The notes under the pieces are model-generated. The model searched no databases, was not told the DNA's origin, and saw nothing but the letters and a program-made list of their open reading frames with translations. The translations under genes and the position numbers were made by a program. Below are positions 60,122 to 64,000 of a DNA stretch of 64,000 nt, piece by piece. Positions within the stretch are counted from its first letter, which is position 1; each line of letters starts with the position of its first letter. Origin of the DNA: Hydractinia symbiolongicarpus (lineage: Eukaryota; Cnidaria; Hydrozoa; Anthoathecata; Hydractiniidae); contig NC_079885.1 in the NCBI RefSeq assembly GCF_029227915.1, forward strand, positions 25,667,001 to 25,731,000, read 5' to 3'.

Positions 60122-60412
60122 AAACGTGTAGTGCGTAATTCTGCACATGTAAAACCTTGCCGGATTAGATCTCAATCTCATTAGAAGGAAAGAGGTGTGA
60201 TTACCGTGAGCACTGAGTCCAGTACTGATGCAACAACATGTTATAACGGAGAACAACAGTCTGGCGCTGATACAACAACAAACGACGAATCGGATGATCA
60301 AACCATACCATACCAAGAATCGGGTTCTGAGGAAGATCTATTTATTCCGGAACCAAGGAACAAACGTATAAGAAAAACTCCAGCACATCTCAATGATTAT
60401 GTGATGAACTAA
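60122..60412 (+). pseudogene. Ty3/gypsy pol C-terminal tail
   Basis: VVRNSAHVKPCRIRSQSH, a stop at 60182, then an acidic linker (NDESDDQTIPYQESGSEEDL) and the basic end NKRIRKTPAHLNDYVMN with TAA. Such RNSxHVK and RxRKxPxHLxDYV phrases close gypsy pol proteins. It continues the frame expected after LHCGNK at 59375. Confidence 0.65.
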
Positions 60413-60441
60413 ACATTTACAAACTATATTTATCGAAAACA

Positions 60442-60573
60442 TCTATATTATAATACCCGTATACGTCTGTCTGTGACGCAACATGGTAGCTTAGCTGCGC
60501 AATAGCGAGAAGCACGCAATGCGGCATAAAAAGGACGGGCAAACCCCTGGATTTTCCACGGGCTAACGACTAG
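60442..60573 (+). mobile_element. Mini-Helitron, 132 bp
   Basis: A60441, then TCTATATTATAATACCCGTA, CGTCTGTCTGTGACGCAACA, and the end GGATTTTCCACGGGCTAACG ACTAG followed by T60574. Same layout as the 116-bp unit at 48326. It lies just past the gypsy stop codon, in its 3' untranslated part. Confidence 0.85.
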
Positions 60574-61185
60574 TTCTGTTAAACAAGTTAGAACTTCTTC
60601 CTTTTTAACATAGTCATAAGAAAGTTTTCTTATTTTTCTTGTGGCTATATACTTTTATTTACTAAGTTTATTTAGTGTTAGGGGAGAGATGTGATGTCCG
60701 TTCGTTCCGCTCGGAAATCATACCTCCGTCCATATCCACTTTGCTCTGACTATTTTGTAAGTTATAGCTGGTAATATACAATATGGCCAATACCATAGCA
60801 TAAAGCTGTGTTGTTTACTGATAAATACCGTACGTTCTTTACAGACATTACAATAATTTACTATTAAGAAAAAAAAGCTAAGCTTCTAGTACACTAAGCA
60901 CATCCTCTTTCACAAAAAAAATTACAAAATTTTTAGAGATAAATGTTTGCTGATGATAAAAAAATTAGTTAATGTACTGACTGAAACTGTTTTTGTTTTT
61001 TATATTTTGTTATCTAAACGTGAGGACTGTATATGCACTGATATGACTAATCTTTTTTTAAATTTTGATGTGCTTCATAACCTTATTGTAGAAGATTAAT
61101 GGGTAATGGCAATATACGACATGCTGGATAGATGTGTTTCTCAGAAACCGATCTGTTTTACATTTTGCTTTCTTAATTTTTGGTA
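60574..61185. other. Possible gypsy 3' LTR start and spacer
   Basis: A purine tract AGGGGAGAGA (60680-60689) followed by TGTGATGTCC resembles a polypurine tract and LTR start after the gypsy pol end. No second LTR is available for proof. No gene is seen. Confidence 0.35.
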
Positions 61186-61310
61186 GCGCTGTTTCCGACG
61201 TTCTGCGATAAGTCGGGAATGAAGTTTTTTTCGGATTCTGCACTACAATGTAACCCGACTCGGTCTTTGGTCGCGTGGAAAGCATCGCAAACTTTAACTG
61301 GTGGAAGATT
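61186..61310. repeat. Direct repeat, copy 1 (partner at 61808-61918)
   Basis: GCGCTGTTTCCGACGTTCTG, AAGTCGGGAA, GGATTCTGCACTACAATG and CGCGTGGAAAGCATCGCAAA occur here and again from 61808 in the same order. TCCCGAC...GTCGGGA forms a small hairpin. The two copies flank the gag-like fragment at 61391. Confidence 0.8.
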
Positions 61311-61390
61311 CATTTCAACGTCACATTGGCAGCTGCTACCCCTGTTGCTAAACAATTGCTTCACGTTTCTTAGACAACCAACAGTCAAAG

Positions 61391-61708
61391 ATTGATAAAG
61401 CGTTGGAATCTCAAAATAAACTGGCCAGCGTCAATCTAAAAGCCAAAGGAAATCAACACCAATTTAACTTTTGCTAAAACGTTATGGGCAAATTCGACAG
61501 TTTGGCGGATAAGGACATCGAAAAAGCGTTAAAATTGTTGTCCGAAGGTAAGACCTTAGTTAAGAAACGTATTAAAGATTGGGCAACGGTTAATGAATAT
61601 TTAAGTGACGACTTAGCGTCTGATTCAGAAGACGAAAAACTTATAAATCGAGCAATCCGTTCAGCCAATGCTAAAAGCGTCTCTGTAAGCAAAGATTTAG
61701 GATTGTAA
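61391..61708 (+). pseudogene. DIRS-like gag fragment
   Basis: Reads KIDKALESQNKLASVNLKAK, a TAA at 61478, then from ATG 61484 MGKFDSLADKDIEKALKLLS and ATVNEYLSDDLASDSEDEKL to TAA. The ATVNEYxxDDLAxDSxDEK phrase recalls the gag-like protein of DIRS-type (tyrosine-recombinase) retrotransposons in cnidarians; this is from memory of the family, not a search. The direct repeats on both sides would fit a DIRS or LTR-like arrangement. Confidence 0.45.
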
Positions 61709-61721
61709 CAAAAATTGGTTC

Positions 61722-61808
61722 TCTTTTAACTCTCCTACCAATATAACAATTTATTCAATACTGTTGTTTTTTCTGTTTTAATTCATTGTTAGGAAGATGT
61801 GAAAAAAA
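61722..61808. repeat. Direct repeat, copy 1 (partner at about 62210-62305)
   Basis: CTCCTACCAATATAACA, CTGTTTTTTCTGTTT and TTAGGAAGATGTGAAAA occur at both places in the same order, so 61.2-62.3 kb contains overlapping duplications. Confidence 0.75.
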
Positions 61809-61918
61809 GCGCTGTTCCCGACGTTCTGCGATAAGTCGGGAACGAAGTTTCTTTTTGGATTCTGCACTACAATGACTCGATCTTTGATCGCGTGGAAAGC
61901 ATCGCAAACTTTAACTGT
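61808..61918. repeat. Direct repeat, copy 2
   Basis: Partner of 61186-61310, with a deletion of a few bases after CACTACAATG. Confidence 0.8.
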
Positions 61919-62305
61919 CATTAATACTAATGGATGCAATTTTCGTTTTATGTACCTCACCGCGCAAATAATCAAGAAAATGTTGGCATGAAGATGAACA
62001 GACGGACATCAATAACTGTAAAGTGACCAGCTTCACGGTTTTCTCTCTTGGAAAATACGCACAAAAGATGCAATCTACATTTGGCCGTGGATATCGAGAA
62101 AGCTTTTAATCCAGTGACCGGGCACAAGTCGATCAATGTCAAGTGCAAAGATCTGTGGTGAATATGAAATATGTTTTATAAAATATGTCATGCGATGTAC
62201 CACTACACCAATACTCCTACCAATATATCTTCCAATATAACAAGTTACTCAATACTGCTGTTTTTTCTGTTTAATTTATTTTTAGGAAGATGTGAAAAGA
62301 AAAGG

Positions 62306-63361
62306 GCAGTACTAAAAAAGAAAATTTTTGTGTTCTTAACTGGTTGATTTTTACATTTTGTGTAAATTTTTGCTGATGACTGATTTTTGTAGATTTAAAT
62401 TTGATGTTTTCCAAACTATGGCTTTTTCATATTTTTGTATAAGCTTTTAAGGGAAAGACAATATTTAAAATGTGTAAAGAACTTACTTTTGTTGATTTGC
62501 GCTAACTCTTGCAGGCCTCCTTTTGACATTTCACAATAAGATACTGAGAGCTTTCAACATAATCACTTATAAGATGTACATATTTGAGATGCGTTATTTC
62601 TTATCAATTATTGTTATCATCAATGTTGTGACTGTCGGTGTTATACCTGTCTCAGTGTTCTTACTGTCGGTTTTGTGGGTGTTGATGTTGTGCGTGTCGT
62701 TGTTATAACTTTTTTTCAACTTGATTTTGCACCTTACAAGCTGTTCTTTTTTTATTTTGTGTAAGATTGTGTGCAGGATTTAATGCGATTTGACATTTGA
62801 CATTTGGCGTCAGATTTTAGGAACATTTTTTTTTGTATATGCCTGCTGACGTCTGCAAAACATCTAAAGCAACCTATTTTTTCACTGGCCTTAGTTCCGA
62901 GTACTTATTAAAAATTTTTTGGTAATTTCATGTACTTTCATATAATGTATTGTTTTAAATTCTATATTTTCAGGAGGTCCGCATCCTAGTTCTTGTTGAT
63001 GTTCAAGCTGGTCCATTATCTCTTGCGCGCTTCGCACCTTATTTTCGGCATTAATAACTAAAAATTAGGTGCTAAAACTTATTAATATCGTCATTGAAAT
63101 GACAAAAAACACAATCGTTGCACTGAGTACATTAAAAACATGACAATAGCTTCACAAACTTTAGCTGCGTTTACCGCAATTCACCTTATAAATCAGAGGG
63201 TCCAAAGTCCAACTTGCCCCACTGCCGAAAAAAGTTCAAAATGATATGGCTAAGATCAAGTGTGGTATCTTATAGCAATTTGGTTTTTGGAATAAAGATT
63301 TTGGAAGTTAAAGTATACTTAAAGGAGCAACTTGGTGTCGGAAGAAGTTTCTTTGACAGGT
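62306..63361. other. Non-coding stretch
   Basis: AT-rich. The 61-codon hydrophobic ORF at 62523 comes from a GTTGTTGAT-like simple sequence. CTGCTGACGTCTGCAAAACA near 62840 resembles a Helitron module, but I see no element ends. Confidence 0.45.
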
Positions 63362-64000
63362 ATTCTTGTCTATTATAATATCGTTTGCCGATGCTACGCA
63401 AAATGAATTGGATACTCCCAAACAACAACTAAACAAAAGAACACTAACAATCAACTTACTACCCGGCGAATACCTTGAACAGGCAAAACATATTATCCAC
63501 AAAATAGAAGAAAAAAGTGGTAAGTACTCCATCCAGCGCCTCACTGAAGCCCCCTGTGGGACCTGGATTGCCACATTTCCACCGGATAGCAATCTACAGC
63601 TAATGTAAACAATCAACTTTTTAACCTGCGACTACCCTGTCTACAAAATCCCGCGTACAAGGAAAGTCTACTCATCACCCTAAAAGTGGACGTAACTGTG
63701 ACAAATGCTGAGATTGGCCAATTTTTGGCGGAATATGGCCACGTTCAGCACATTAGCTATAGCACCTATAATTTGAACTGAATTGTCAAAGATGGAAGGC
63801 GGTTGGTACAATTTGTACCAAAAATTAACGTGGAAGATTTGCCACATACCATGACACTTGATAATAATAGGTATGTCCTATTCTTTAAATTCAATACACG
63901 TCACTCGGAAGAAGAGGGATTTCCCGAGTACGACCCTCATGTGGACGAGATTTATCAGCTAACAGACGATGCGGGTAGGAAAAATCCCGTCATAGATATT
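63362..64000 (+). pseudogene. Start of a LINE-type gag-like ORF1, 3' cut by the window
   Basis: 63366-63607 gives QQLNKRTLTINLLPGEYLEQ, KHIIHKIEEKSGKYSIQRL and APCGTWIATFPP. A frameshift near 63600 continues as LPCLQNPAYKESLLITLKV, TNAEIGQFLAEYGHVQHIS, a TGA at 63778, then GRRLVQFVPKINVEDLPHTM up to the window edge. The (ITLKV)..V(T)xxEIxxFLxxYGxV pattern is the RRM-like domain of gag-like ORF1 proteins of invertebrate non-LTR elements; a zinc-knuckle part would be expected next. Two lesions already show, so it is likely inactive. Confidence 0.5.

Noticed and set aside
62523-62708. Possible small membrane protein
   Set aside because: The hydrophobicity comes from a GTTGTT-type simple sequence.

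Overview
The window is AT-rich eukaryotic DNA, most likely from a medusozoan (hydrozoan-type) cnidarian. One host gene, with spliceosomal introns, enters from the left edge; nearly everything after 4 kb is nested, decayed transposable elements (TEs). The taxon call is an inference from the TE protein families and the PAN-EGF-LamG domain mix; no species is proven.

Layout. 1-3974: 3' end of a spliced gene for a secreted or surface PAN/EGF/concanavalin-fold protein. 4-8.4 kb: BEL/Pao gag-protease relic between two long direct repeats, with a Helitron piece inside. 8.6-10.4 kb: LINE relic missing its RT core. 10.8-16.2 kb: three minus-strand Helitron ends or copies around a Mutator-like transposase relic and a GC-rich insert. 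16.2-19.7 kb: old Helitron Rep-helicase relic. 19.7-23.65 kb: Polinton/Maverick relic with DNA polymerase B. 23.9-25.6 kb: 5'-truncated LINE. 25.6-28.5 kb: nearly complete hAT transposon. 28.56-42.93 kb: a two-ORF LINE split by a complete 9.2-kb Helitron (30992-40213) and a 753-bp piggyBac-type MITE (41394-42146). 43.3-46.2 kb: tyrosine-recombinase-like gene relic. 46.3-48.4 kb: three Helitron-type units in head-to-tail order. 48.4-55.6 kb: mostly non-coding, with a tRNA-like SINE and a foldback repeat. 55.6-60.4 kb: Ty3/gypsy pol relic interrupted by a block holding a LINE 3' end and a ubiquitin-protease (USP) fragment, then by a second block. 60.4-64 kb: a 132-bp mini-Helitron, duplicated segments around a DIRS-like gag fragment, and the start of a LINE ORF1.

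How the parts relate. The complete Helitron carries a Rep-helicase gene and, downstream, a small four-exon gene I cannot assign. Many short elements here share its TC...hairpin...CTAG ends and A/T insertion site, so it or a relative could have moved them. Removing the Helitron and the MITE from the LINE restores the LINE reading frame at both junctions, which fixes their borders to the base and gives the order of insertion. Most proteins here are broken. Several breaks in the youngest elements lie in homopolymers and may be assembly errors.
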